DNA of 42,016 nucleotides from Betaproteobacteria bacterium (GTDB lineage Bacteria; Pseudomonadota; Gammaproteobacteria; Burkholderiales; Usitatibacteraceae): positions 1 through 42,016 of the forward strand of contig JAABQW010000298.1 in NCBI GenBank assembly GCA_011391275.1. Direction: 5' to 3'. The notes below the pieces were generated by a model that worked only from the letters and a program-made list of their open reading frames with translations, was not told the DNA's origin and did not search any database. A program made the position numbers and the translations under genes. Below, piece by piece: positions 30,105 through 38,333 of the stretch. The number at the start of each line of letters is the position of its first letter. Within the stretch, counting starts at the first letter, position 1.

Positions 30105-31364
30105 TCAGCCGGGAAGATTCCGCGGCAGCGGGGCGGCCTCGAAGAACTTGAGCGCCTGGTAGAGGATGGGGTCGCCCGGCCCGCCGCTGGGCGAGACGAT
30201 GTCCACGGCGATCGCCGGGCGCGTGGCTTCCCGGGGCGTCCCGTCGGCGCGCAGGACGCGGACCGCGGGATAGCGAAGAACGATTCCCGATGCGGGGAGG
30301 CGCAGGGCGCGTGCCTGGCCGCGCAGCCCCGCCATGGGCGTGCCGATCAGCGTGGCCCGGGCCGCGGACTCCAGGCCCACGGCGAGCGACTCGCCCTCGC
30401 CGGCGGTCCAGCGGTCGATGAGCACCGCCGTGCGCCCGGCGTAGGCGAACGGCCCGCGGGGCGCCACGCTCTCGGCCGGCGCTTCCGGGGCGCCGCGCGC
30501 GGCGCGCGCGACCCAGGGCGAGTCTGCCGTGACGAAGCGCCCGAGCAGGGCGCGGGCCACCTCGGGCAAGCCGCCGGAAGGCGTTTCGCGCAGGTCGAGG
30601 ATCAGGCCCCGCGATGCCCGCAGGTGCTGGAGGGCGGCGTCGAAGTGCTGCACGAGGCCCGGTTCGCCCAGGTTGTCCTTCAGGCGCACGTAGGCGAGCG
30701 CCCTGTCCTCGCCGACGCGGCGCACCACGAGCGGCGGGGTGCCGGCCGGCGGGCGGTCCACGCGCTCGATCGCGAGCCGGCTCCTGCGGCCGCCGAACTC
30801 GACCTCGACGGCGAGCGCGCCCGACCACGGCCCGGCGAGCAGGCGCCGCAACGCCCAGTCGCGCGCGCGCGGGTCGGCCTGGCGGCCGCGGCGCAGGAGC
30901 TTGCGCACGGCCTGGTCCACCGCCGTGCCCTGGATCGCCAGGACGCGCATCCCCGGCACGGCGCCGGCCACGTCGGCGATGCTGCCGGCGCGCACCGCCG
31001 CGATCGTCGCGTCCTTGCCGACCCACTCGGCCCACAGGTCGCTCGCCACCGGCACGGGCCGCGCCGAGCCGGGCAGGTGCGCGTCCAGCGTGACGTGCTC
31101 GTCGTTCAGCTCGGCAACGGCGCCCTCGAGCGCGACCACGAGTTCCTCGCGCGTGCGGGCCCCGGCGGCGCGTTGGCGCCAGCGCCCGGCGGCTCCCCGC
31201 CAGTCGTGTCCGCGCTCGAGGTACGCATAGTCGCGGTCGATGGCCTGCCACAGGGCGTCGAAGTCCGCGGCGAAGGGGGAGGGCGCGCGTGCAGCCAGCG
31301 CGAGGGAGGGCCCCGTTGCGAGGACGGCCAGGGCGTCGCGCAGGAAGCGGCGGCGCGCGTGCAT
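30105..31364 (-). CDS. S41 family peptidase, exported
   Basis: A 419-residue serine peptidase related to C-terminal processing/tricorn-core proteases. The N-terminus has a signal with ARRRFLRDALAVLATG, which fits either Tat or Sec export. Seen: an N-terminal helical domain with FDALWQAIDRDYAYLE, a PDZ-like section (GSIADVAGAVPGMRVLAI), the S41 strand LILDLRETPSGGLPEVAR and the nucleophile region DRWTAGEGESLAVGL, then IGTPMAGLRGQ. The Lys of the C-terminal processing type is not evident, so the tricorn-like subgroup is more likely. It starts 9 bases behind the AhpD-like gene on the same strand. Confidence 0.82.
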   Translation of the reverse strand: MHARRRFLRDALAVLATGPSLALAARAPSPFAADFDALWQAIDRDYAYLERGHDWRGAAGRWRQRAAGARTREELVVALEGAVAELNDEHVTLDAHLPGSARPVPVASDLWAEWVGKDATIAAVRAGSIADVAGAVPGMRVLAIQGTAVDQAVRKLLRRGRQADPRARDWALRRLLAGPWSGALAVEVEFGGRRSRLAIERVDRPPAGTPPLVVRRVGEDRALAYVRLKDNLGEPGLVQHFDAALQHLRASRGLILDLRETPSGGLPEVARALLGRFVTADSPWVARAARGAPEAPAESVAPRGPFAYAGRTAVLIDRWTAGEGESLAVGLESAARATLIGTPMAGLRGQARALRLPASGIVLRYPAVRVLRADGTPREATRPAIAVDIVSPSGGPGDPILYQALKFFEAAPLPRNLPG

Positions 31365-31373
31365 GCAGCCCGC

Positions 31374-31931
31374 CTACGTCGCGAGGGGCGGCTCGACCCC
31401 TTCGGGCAGCGGCGTGCGCGCCACGTTCATCACCATCGCGAGCGTGGAGTAGTAGCCGCAGATGCCGCACAGGTCGATGACGCCGCGTTCGCCGAAGAGC
31501 TCGACGGCGCGGCCGTATGTGACGTCGCTCACCGACCGGTTCGCCTGCAACTCCTGGAGGAAGTCGTGCACCACCGCCTGGTCCGGTGCCATGCCGTCCG
31601 GGCGCCGTCCCTCGGCCACCGCCTGCACGTGGTCGGCGGGGACGCCGGCGCGCTCCGCGATCGGCCGGTGGACGTGCCACTCGTACTGCTGGTTCCAGCG
31701 GCGCGCCACCACGAGGATCGCGAACTCCGAGAGCCGCGGCGGCAGCGCGCTCTTGTAGCGCAGGTACTCGCCGGTCTTCTGCAGGGGCGAGAGGAAGTCG
31801 GGGCTGCGCAGCAGCGGGACGAAGGGGCCGAACACCGCCCCGCGCGGCCCCGTGGCCAGTTCCGCGGCGGCGCGCTTCTGCGCGGGAGACAGGCTTGACT
31901 CGGGGAGGGGGGGCAGGCGGTCGGTTCCCAT
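31374..31931 (-). CDS. Carboxymuconolactone decarboxylase/AhpD-like family protein
   Basis: A 185-residue all-helical protein. The core LSEFAILVVARRWNQQYEWHVHRPIAERAGV is the conserved CMD/AhpD block with its Glu and His residues, but the CxxC pair of peroxidase-type AhpD is not in that block. A later GICGYYSTLAMVMNVA is the second conserved helix. True decarboxylases are shorter; a general stress or ring-compound role is possible. The end is 9 bases before the S41 peptidase, so the two are probably co-transcribed. Confidence 0.85.
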   Translation of the reverse strand: MGTDRLPPLPESSLSPAQKRAAAELATGPRGAVFGPFVPLLRSPDFLSPLQKTGEYLRYKSALPPRLSEFAILVVARRWNQQYEWHVHRPIAERAGVPADHVQAVAEGRRPDGMAPDQAVVHDFLQELQANRSVSDVTYGRAVELFGERGVIDLCGICGYYSTLAMVMNVARTPLPEGVEPPLAT

Positions 31932-32027
31932 GGCTCGATGTCGCTCGGATCGATGAGGCAGATCCTAGCCCATCCGCGGGCGTTCGCCGATGACCGCGGT
32001 CAAACGGGGCGCTGCGGCGCCGCGCGG

Positions 32028-32663
32028 CTAGTCGATCTGCGCGATCGCGTGGATGCGCTCGAGCCGGTCGGCGATCTCGGCGGCCCGGGCGAATCCCGCG
32101 GTCACGAGGAAGAACCGCTGCGGCGGGTAGCCCGCGGCGAGCGTCGGGAAGCCGGTCACGCCCGTCTTCTGGGTGGCGGAGAAATCGTTACGAACCGCCT
32201 CCCTCGCCGCCTCCGACGCGTGGGCGGAATGGAACTCGGCGCGGTCCAGCCCGACGTCGGCGGCGAGGTCGGCGAGGACGTCGGCGCTCGTCACGTCGCG
32301 CCCCTCGACGTAGAACGCCTGCTGCACGCGCCTGAGGTAGGGCAGCGCGCAGGCGGGATCGCGGGTGCGCGCGACGACCACCGCGCGGCACGCGGGCTCG
32401 GTGTCGTAGACGAATCCGTCGCGGGCGAGCGCGGCGTCGTTGAACGGCAGGCCCGACTCCTGAGCCACCTGCGCCCAGTGGGCGGCGATAGACTCGCGGA
32501 AGGCCGGCGTGGCCGCCTCGGTCGTGTCGGGTCGCAGGCCGCCCATCACGAGATCGACGCGAAGCTGCGGGCGATCGCGCAGCAGCGAGTCGAGCTCGGG
32601 CCCGAAGCCGTAGCACCACGAGCACATCGGGTCGGCGAAGTAGACCAGGTACGGATCGCTCAT
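32028..32663 (-). CDS. DsbA-family oxidoreductase (FrnE-like)
   Basis: A 211-residue thioredoxin-fold protein with the active site DPMCSWCYGF at residues 12-21, a helical insertion, and cis-Pro in GVTGFPTL. No signal peptide, so it should act in the cytoplasm, as the FrnE/2-hydroxychromene-isomerase-like group does. The ATG overlaps the stop of the diguanylate cyclase (ATGA), so the two are co-translated. The frame stays open far upstream, but that part is antisense to nothing conserved and is not coding. Confidence 0.87.
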   Translation of the reverse strand: MSDPYLVYFADPMCSWCYGFGPELDSLLRDRPQLRVDLVMGGLRPDTTEAATPAFRESIAAHWAQVAQESGLPFNDAALARDGFVYDTEPACRAVVVARTRDPACALPYLRRVQQAFYVEGRDVTSADVLADLAADVGLDRAEFHSAHASEAAREAVRNDFSATQKTGVTGFPTLAAGYPPQRFFLVTAGFARAAEIADRLERIHAIAQID

Positions 32664-33826
32664 GCGGCGCGCGACCTTCCCAGGGACACGGCCGCGACGC
32701 GGTTGCGGCCGCGGCTCTTCGCGATGTAGAGGGCCTCGTCGGCGCGCGCGATGAGCGCGTCGAGCTCGTCGGGGCCCTCGTCGATTCGCGCCGCGACGCC
32801 CGCGCTCACGGTGAGCGAGATTCCCTTCCCGTCTACCGCGAAGGAGGTCTTGGCCACGGCCTTGCGGATGCGCCCGGCGAGCGCCACGGCGCCGGGCCCC
32901 GGGACGTCGGGCAGGAGCAGGCAGAACTCCTCGCCGCCGTAGCGCACGAAGACGTCCTCCGTGCGCAGCTGGTCGCGCACGACCTCGGCGAAGCGGCGCA
33001 GCGCCTCGTCGCCGGCCAGGTGGCCGTGCGTGTCGTTCACGTTCTTGAAGTGGTCCACGTCCAGCAGCACGAGCGACAGCGGGCCGTCCACGCGGCGCGC
33101 GCGCGAAAGCTGCTTCCGTGCGAGGTCGACGAAGGTGCGCCGGTTGAGGGCGCCGGTGAGCGGGTCGGTCGCCGCGAGCTGTCCGGAGACGAAGTCGGCG
33201 CGCTCCTTCTGCATGAGCAGGAACGACACGGACGAGAGGAGGACGACGGTGTAGGCCGCCATGAGGCCGAAGGTCTGGATGGCGGAGGGCGCGAGGAATC
33301 CCTGGATCGACCCGGGGACGAGGACCGCGCCCGCCGACCGCGCGGCCAGGCTCACGGCGCCGAGGGCGAAGCTCGCGACGAAGAGGCCGTGCGCTCCGCG
33401 GCTCACGCCCTCGACGGGCTTCCAGGCGAGTGCCAGGAGCGCCAGGTGGGCGGCGGCGAAGAGCGCGTTTCCGACGATCAGCCGGGCGCCGAGGTCGTGC
33501 ACCACCGCGCCGACGGCGAAGGCCGGGACGAGGCCGGCAGCCACGTGGGCGAATGCGGGCAGCGAGGAGCCGCGGAACGCGAGGATGGCAGCCGCGATGA
33601 GCGAGAAGGAAGCTCCGACCAGGCCGTTGGCGACGACGACCGAGGCCCAGTCGGGGATCTCGCCGCGGAAGGCGAACAGCGCGAAGGCCACTGCCTGCGC
33701 GAGGAGCGAAAGCGTCCACGGCGCCAGCCCGCCGCCCAGGCGACGGCTGGTGCCGACCCAGAGCGAGAGGGCGAGGACCAGGTTGGTCGCCACCATCACG
33801 ACGAAGAGGGAGCGGATGTCGAACAT
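32660..33826 (-). CDS. Membrane diguanylate cyclase (GGDEF domain)
   Basis: A 388-residue enzyme making cyclic di-GMP from two GTP. The N-terminal 205 residues hold about seven hydrophobic segments (a 7TM-type sensor). The GGDEF domain follows: DPLTGALNRRTF, DVDHFKNVNDTHGH, active-site RYGGEEF. The inhibitory site RxxD is intact as RTED exactly five residues before GGEEF, so product inhibition is expected. Signal unknown. It overlaps the DsbA-like gene by four bases and diverges from the GST gene. Confidence 0.93.
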   Translation of the reverse strand: MFDIRSLFVVMVATNLVLALSLWVGTSRRLGGGLAPWTLSLLAQAVAFALFAFRGEIPDWASVVVANGLVGASFSLIAAAILAFRGSSLPAFAHVAAGLVPAFAVGAVVHDLGARLIVGNALFAAAHLALLALAWKPVEGVSRGAHGLFVASFALGAVSLAARSAGAVLVPGSIQGFLAPSAIQTFGLMAAYTVVLLSSVSFLLMQKERADFVSGQLAATDPLTGALNRRTFVDLARKQLSRARRVDGPLSLVLLDVDHFKNVNDTHGHLAGDEALRRFAEVVRDQLRTEDVFVRYGGEEFCLLLPDVPGPGAVALAGRIRKAVAKTSFAVDGKGISLTVSAGVAARIDEGPDELDALIARADEALYIAKSRGRNRVAAVSLGRSRAA

Positions 33827-33867
33827 GGCGGCAGGTTATGCGAGGGAGGCGGCGAAAGCCGTGCGGT

Positions 33868-33899
33868 GCGTCACAGAGGATGCCCGCTGGCGGTGACGC
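33868..33899. promoter_or_regulatory. Inverted repeat between the cyclase and GST genes
   Basis: GCGTCAC (33868-33874) and GTGACGC (33893-33899) form a perfect 7-bp inverted repeat with an 18-base spacer in the 134-base divergent region. TGTAAT at about 33909 could be the -10 of the GST gene. Possible operator; evidence is weak. Confidence 0.3.
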
Positions 33900-33960
33900 C
33901 TGTAACCTGTAATCTTTCACCTGCACCCGGCCCTCGCCGGGCCCCTCCCGCGGAGACCCC

Positions 33961-34569
33961 ATGAAGCTCTACTACTTCCCCGGCGCATGCTCCATCGCGC
34001 CGCACATCGTCGCCCGCGAGGCGGGCATTCCCCTCGAGCTGGAAAAGGTGGACCTCGGCTCGAAGCGAACCGCCACCGGCGAGGACTATCTCGCGGTCAA
34101 CCCCAAGGGTTACGTGCCGGCTCTGCGCCTGGAAGACGGGTCGGTGCTCACCGAGGTGTCCGCGCTCGTCCAGTACCTCGCCGACCGGGCGCCGGGCTCG
34201 GGCCTCATCCCGCCCGCGGGATCGATGGAGCGCTACCGGGTCCTCGAATGGATCGGCTACGTCTCCACCGAGATCCACAAGGGCTTCGGCCCCCTGTGGA
34301 ACGCGAAGCTCGCGCCCGAGGCGCGCGCGGCGGCGGTGGCGGCGCTCGCGCACCGGCTCGATCTCGTCGAGAAGACGCTCGAGAAGCAGCCGTTCCTCAC
34401 CGGCGAGCGCTTCACCGTGGCGGATGCCTACCTGTTCGCCGTGGCGAGCTGGGCGCCGTGGGTCAAGCTGGACATGGCGCCCTGGCCGAAGCTGCGGGAC
34501 TTCGTCGCCCGCGTCGCGGCGCGACCGAAGGTGCAGGAGGCCCTCGTGGCCGAGGGGCTCGTCGAGTAG
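33961..34569 (+). CDS. Glutathione S-transferase, beta class-like
   Basis: A 202-residue cytosolic GST. The N-terminal thioredoxin-like domain starts MKLYYFPGACSIAPHI with the beta-class cysteine at position 10, then NPKGYVPAL with the cis-Pro, and LTEVSALVQYLAD which contacts the glutathione gamma-glutamyl group. The helical domain contains FTVADAYLFAVASWA, the conserved N-capping motif. Substrate unknown; detoxification or thiol homeostasis. Confidence 0.93.
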   Translation: MKLYYFPGACSIAPHIVAREAGIPLELEKVDLGSKRTATGEDYLAVNPKGYVPALRLEDGSVLTEVSALVQYLADRAPGSGLIPPAGSMERYRVLEWIGYVSTEIHKGFGPLWNAKLAPEARAAAVAALAHRLDLVEKTLEKQPFLTGERFTVADAYLFAVASWAPWVKLDMAPWPKLRDFVARVAARPKVQEALVAEGLVE

Positions 34570-34591
34570 GGCCGGGGAGCCGGTACCGCCC

Positions 34592-35503
34592 TCAGGGCGC
34601 ATTTTTCAGCAGGTTCATCGCCACCATCTCGGCGAACTTGCGCGGCGGGATGAAGCCCTTGCCCCACACCCCGTCGAAGTCGGCCGTCACCTTCGAGTCG
34701 GTGATTTCCTCCAGCTTCTTCCCCTCGCGGATCATCGTCCTGATGCGCTCCGCGATGGCGGCGAGCATGTCGCGGTAGGCCTGCAGGTCGTCGCGGGTCC
34801 CGAGCGGCCCGTGGCCCGGGATGATCCGCGTCCTTGCCGACGCGAGACCCAGGGCGCGGTCGCACGCGGCGATCATGCCGTCGATGGTCCCGCCGCTGCC
34901 GGTGTCGATCAGCGGGTAGAGGCGGTTCCAGAAGACGTCCCCCATGTGGATCACGTCGCTTCCCTCGAAGTGGACGATGACGTCCCCGTCCGTGTGGGCC
35001 CGCGGCACATGAAAGGCGCGGATTTCCTCGCCGTTCAGGTGGAAGGTCGTGTCCTGCGAGAAGGTCACCACGGGCAGCCCGGCTTTCGGCAGGGGCTTCA
35101 CCGTGGCGCGCCACATCTCCAGGAACTGCTCCGTGCTCAGGCGCTTCCTCGTGTTGTCATGGGCGACGATGACGGCGCCGGCCTTGCCGAGGGCCTCGTT
35201 GCCGCCCACGTGATCGCCGTGCCAGTGCGTGTTGAGGATGAACCGCACGGGCCTGGGCGAGATCCGGCCGATCTCCGCCACGATCCTCTCGGTGAGCGGC
35301 GCGTACTGGTCGTCCACGAGGAAGACGGCATCCTCGCCCGCCGAGACGGCGAGGTTGCCGCCGGCGCCCGTGAGCATCCAGACCGTTTCGGCGAGCTTTT
35401 CGGAGCGGATCGCGACCTTCGAGAAGTCCTGCTGCGCCGGCGCGGGAAGCGCGAAGGCGAGGGCGAGGGCGGCGCATGCGGCGCCCGCGAAACGGCGGAT
35501 CAT
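34592..35503 (-). CDS. Exported metallo-beta-lactamase-fold hydrolase
   Basis: A 303-residue periplasmic enzyme. Signal peptide IRRFAGAACAALALAFALPAPAQQ, zinc motif NTHWHGDHVGG (HxHxDH), third ligand region HTDGDVIVHF and closing IIPGHGPLG. The wide spacing and the C-terminal helical tail resemble generic MBL-fold hydrolases rather than true carbapenemases; quinoprotein-relay and glyoxalase II-like members look similar. ATG 35503 is chosen for AGGAGG eight bases before it and the signal peptide that then results. It converges with the GST gene, 22 bases apart. Confidence 0.88.
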   Translation of the reverse strand: MIRRFAGAACAALALAFALPAPAQQDFSKVAIRSEKLAETVWMLTGAGGNLAVSAGEDAVFLVDDQYAPLTERIVAEIGRISPRPVRFILNTHWHGDHVGGNEALGKAGAVIVAHDNTRKRLSTEQFLEMWRATVKPLPKAGLPVVTFSQDTTFHLNGEEIRAFHVPRAHTDGDVIVHFEGSDVIHMGDVFWNRLYPLIDTGSGGTIDGMIAACDRALGLASARTRIIPGHGPLGTRDDLQAYRDMLAAIAERIRTMIREGKKLEEITDSKVTADFDGVWGKGFIPPRKFAEMVAMNLLKNAP

Positions 35504-35645
35504 GGTTCCTCCTGGCGTGGTGGCTTGCTGCTTTCCTGCCATCCTAACGCCGTTCCGCCGGAGGCGATGCCCGCATGATCGCCGGAGGCGATTGAACTTC
35601 GAGATTCGCCGGCCCTCTGACACGCGTCCAAACCGGGAGAAGACC

Positions 35646-36575
35646 ATGACCACCGCGGAGCAGGAAGCCATCCTCTTCATCGCCTTGCGTGCCGCCTTCG
35701 CCGATGGGGCGAAGGACGAGCGCGAGCGCGCCGAGATCCGGCGCATCACCGAGGCCATGTCCGCCGGGCCGAACGTGGCCGCGCTCTACCAGGACGCGCT
35801 GCTGGGCCGCCGGACGCTCGCGCAGGCCGCCGCCGCGCTGCCGACGCCGGAGCTGCGCCAGTACGCCTTCGAGATGGCGGTCTGCGTATGCGACGCCGAC
35901 GGCGCGCACTCGGCGCCCGAAAAGGCATTCCTGGACGAGCTCCGGGCGACGCTGGGGCTGGACGAGGCGCGCGGCGAGGCGTTCGCGGCGCAGGCGGCCG
36001 CGGTGGCGGGCGCACCCCTCGGGCCCGTGTCCGCCGTCGAGCCCCCCTATGCCGCGACGATGACCGGCGCGGAGATGGACAAGATGGTGCTCAACTACGC
36101 CATCCTCAACGGGGCCCTCGAGCTGCTGCCGCAGAACCTCGCCTCGATGGCGATCATTCCCCTGCAGATGAAGATGGTCTACCGCATCGGCAAGGCGCAC
36201 GGCTTCGAGCTCGACCGCGGCCACGTGAAGGACTTCCTCGCGACCGTGGGGGTGGGGCTCACCTCGCAGTACCTCGAGCAGTTCGGCCGCAAGCTCGTGG
36301 GCGGGCTGCTCGGGAAGCTCGCGGGCGGCATCGGTCGCTCGCTCGGATCGGCCGCGACCGGGGCGGGCTTCTCCTTCGCCTCCACGTACGCGCTGGGGCA
36401 GGTGGCGAAGCGCTACTACGCCGGCGGGCGCGCGCTCTCGACCGACATGCTGCGCCAGGCGTTCGCGGACATGCTGGGCGAAGCGAAGGGCCTGCAGTCG
36501 CGCTACCTGCCGGAGATCGAGCAGCGCGCGCGCACGCTCGACGTGGCCGAGGTGGTGCGCTCCGTGCGCGCCTAG
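35646..36575 (+). CDS. TerB-like and DUF697-like protein
   Basis: A 309-residue protein of unknown function. The N-terminal 125 residues form an all-helical TerB-like domain (ILFIALRAAFADGAKDERE, MAVCVCDADGAHSAPEKAFL) with the acidic metal-site pattern. The C-terminal part (LNYAILNGALELLPQ, AIIPLQMKMVYRIGKAHG, a glycine-rich hydrophobic stretch GGLLGKLAGGIG) resembles DUF697/YcjF-type membrane-associated domains. TerB domains occur in stress and phage-defence related gene sets; nothing here shows that. Its stop codon overlaps the converging MlaF-like stop by two bases. Confidence 0.75.
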   Translation: MTTAEQEAILFIALRAAFADGAKDERERAEIRRITEAMSAGPNVAALYQDALLGRRTLAQAAAALPTPELRQYAFEMAVCVCDADGAHSAPEKAFLDELRATLGLDEARGEAFAAQAAAVAGAPLGPVSAVEPPYAATMTGAEMDKMVLNYAILNGALELLPQNLASMAIIPLQMKMVYRIGKAHGFELDRGHVKDFLATVGVGLTSQYLEQFGRKLVGGLLGKLAGGIGRSLGSAATGAGFSFASTYALGQVAKRYYAGGRALSTDMLRQAFADMLGEAKGLQSRYLPEIEQRARTLDVAEVVRSVRA

Positions 36576-37417
36576 AGCGCCCGGATGGAGCGCGGGAGCT
36601 CGCGGGCCGGCGCGAGCTCAAGCTCCTCGGCGATGGGCCGCGCCGGGAAGTGGAAGGGCACCGGGCCGTCGGGCTGGGCGTGCAGGAACTGGCGCACGAA
36701 GGGGTCCTGCGAGTCGAGCATCTCCTGCGTGGGGCCGTGCCCGACGATCCGCCCGTTGCCCATCACGTACAGGTAGTCGGCGAGCTTCACCGCCTCCGGC
36801 ACGTCGTAGGTGACGACCACCGAGGTGCTGCCGAGCGAGTCGTTGAGGGTGCGGATGAGGTTGCAGATCACGTTGAGCGTGATCGGGTCGAGCCCCGCGA
36901 AGGGCTCGTCGTAGATGAGGAGGTCGGGGTCGAGCGCGATGGCGCGGGCGAGCGCCACCCGCCTCGCCATGCCGCCGGAGAGCTCGGTCGGGTAGAGCCG
37001 CAGCGCGCCGCGCAGGCCCACTGCGTGCAGCTTCATCTTCACGAGGTCGGAGATGACCGCCTCGGGCAGCGACGTGTGCTCGCGCATCGGGAAGGCGATG
37101 TTCTCGAAGACCGTGAGGTCGCTGAAGAGGCCGCCCTTCTGGAACATCATGCCGATCTGGCGCCGCAGCCGGTAGAGGCTGTCGTGGTCGAGCGCGTGCA
37201 CCTCGTGGCCGCACACCTTCACGGCTCCGCGCGCCGGCCGCAGCGCCCCGCCCATCAGCTGCAGGAGCGTGGACTTGCCGCAGCCGCTCGCGCCGAGGAT
37301 GGCGACGACCTTCCCCTTCGGGATGTCGAGGTCGAGCCCCTCGAGCACGCGGCGCTTGCCGTACGCGAAGTGCAGGTCGCGGATCTCGATCAGGTTGTCG
37401 CAATCGGCGGAGAGCAT
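36572..37417 (-). CDS. MlaF-like ABC ATPase with Tyr at the switch-His position
   Basis: A 281-residue ATPase of the MlaF/Ttg2A group, which powers phospholipid traffic between the membranes. Walker A GASGCGKST, Q-loop MMFQKGGLFSDLTV, the group-specific signature LSGGMARRVALARA and Walker B LLIYDEPFAGLDP are intact. In the switch (H-loop), where ABC ATPases have SHD or THD, this protein reads VVVTYDVPE; the codon is TAC, one base from CAC. No mlaE, mlaD, mlaC or mlaB follows, which is unusual since these genes normally form an operon. It converges with the TerB-like gene and diverges from the NYN gene. Confidence 0.88.
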   Translation of the reverse strand: MLSADCDNLIEIRDLHFAYGKRRVLEGLDLDIPKGKVVAILGASGCGKSTLLQLMGGALRPARGAVKVCGHEVHALDHDSLYRLRRQIGMMFQKGGLFSDLTVFENIAFPMREHTSLPEAVISDLVKMKLHAVGLRGALRLYPTELSGGMARRVALARAIALDPDLLIYDEPFAGLDPITLNVICNLIRTLNDSLGSTSVVVTYDVPEAVKLADYLYVMGNGRIVGHGPTQEMLDSQDPFVRQFLHAQPDGPVPFHFPARPIAEELELAPARELPRSIRAL

Positions 37418-37457
37418 GCCGGCATTGTAAGCTAGGGGTCATTCCGGGGAGAACACC

Positions 37458-38333
37458 ATGGCGGAAATCCGCAACCTTGCCGTCTTCTGCGACTTCGAGA
37501 ACGTCGCGCTGGGCGTGCGCGAGGCGAAGTACGACCGTTTCGACATCAGCAAGGTGCTCGAGCGGCTGCTGGTCAAGGGCAGCATCGTCGTGAAGAAGGC
37601 GTACTGCGACTGGGAGCGCTACAAGGAGTTCAAGGCGCCCATGCACCAGGCCTCGTTCGAGCTGATCGAGATCCCGCACGTGCGCATGTCGGGCAAGAAC
37701 TCGGCCGACATCCGCATGGTGGTCGACGCCCTCGACCTCTGCTACACCAAGAGCCACGTCGACACCTTCGTGATCGTGAGCGGCGACTCCGACTTCTCGC
37801 CGCTCGTCTCGAAGCTGCGCGAGAACGCCAAGACGGTGATCGGCATCGGCGTGAAGAAGAGCACCTCCGACCTCCTCATCGCCAACTGCGACGAGTTCAT
37901 CTACTACGACGACCTCGTGCGCGAGATCCCCAAGCGCCAGCCCTCGCGCAGGGCCGAGGGCAAGGGGGAGGCCAAGGGCGACGTCAAGGGCGACGTCAAG
38001 GGCGAGGGCAAGGCCGCCGCCCCGGCGAAGGACAAGGAAAAGGACAAGGACCGCGACACCGGCGGCACGGGCAAGAGGCAGGAGGCCTACGACCTCGTCC
38101 TCGAGACGATCGACGACCTCGTGGACGAGCGCGGGCTGGAGGAGACGCTGTGGGGCTCGATGGTGAAGCAGGCCATCAAGCGCCGGAAGCCCGGCTTCAG
38201 CGAGAGCTACTACGGCTACCGCTCGTTCAACCAGCTCCTGGAGGAGCTCCAGGACAGGGGCCTGCTCGAGCTCGAGCGCGACGACAAGAGCGGCGGCTAC
38301 ACCATCCGCTCGGTGGCGCCGGACGAGGACTAG
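37458..38333 (+). CDS. NYN-domain putative RNase with C-terminal LOTUS/OST-HTH domain
   Basis: A 291-residue protein. The N-terminal NYN domain (PIN-like fold, LabA/DUF88 group) has its acidic residues in VFCDFENVALG, NSADIRMVVDALDL and VSGDSDFSPLV, the set that binds metal for RNA cleavage. A Lys/Gly/Asp-rich linker at about 160-200 includes a repeated GDVK coded by a 12-bp DNA repeat (37974-37997). The C-terminus (LWGSMVKQAIKRRKPGFSESYYGYRSFNQLLEEL) is a LOTUS/OST-HTH domain, which in other proteins binds RNA G-quadruplexes or helicases. Probable RNA turnover enzyme; target unknown. ATG 37458 follows GGGGAGAA. Confidence 0.88.
   Translation: MAEIRNLAVFCDFENVALGVREAKYDRFDISKVLERLLVKGSIVVKKAYCDWERYKEFKAPMHQASFELIEIPHVRMSGKNSADIRMVVDALDLCYTKSHVDTFVIVSGDSDFSPLVSKLRENAKTVIGIGVKKSTSDLLIANCDEFIYYDDLVREIPKRQPSRRAEGKGEAKGDVKGDVKGEGKAAAPAKDKEKDKDRDTGGTGKRQEAYDLVLETIDDLVDERGLEETLWGSMVKQAIKRRKPGFSESYYGYRSFNQLLEELQDRGLLELERDDKSGGYTIRSVAPDED

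Noticed and set aside
34592-35503. Calling the MBL-fold protein a beta-lactamase
   Set aside because: The HxHxDH motif is shared by many hydrolases; nothing else points to beta-lactams.
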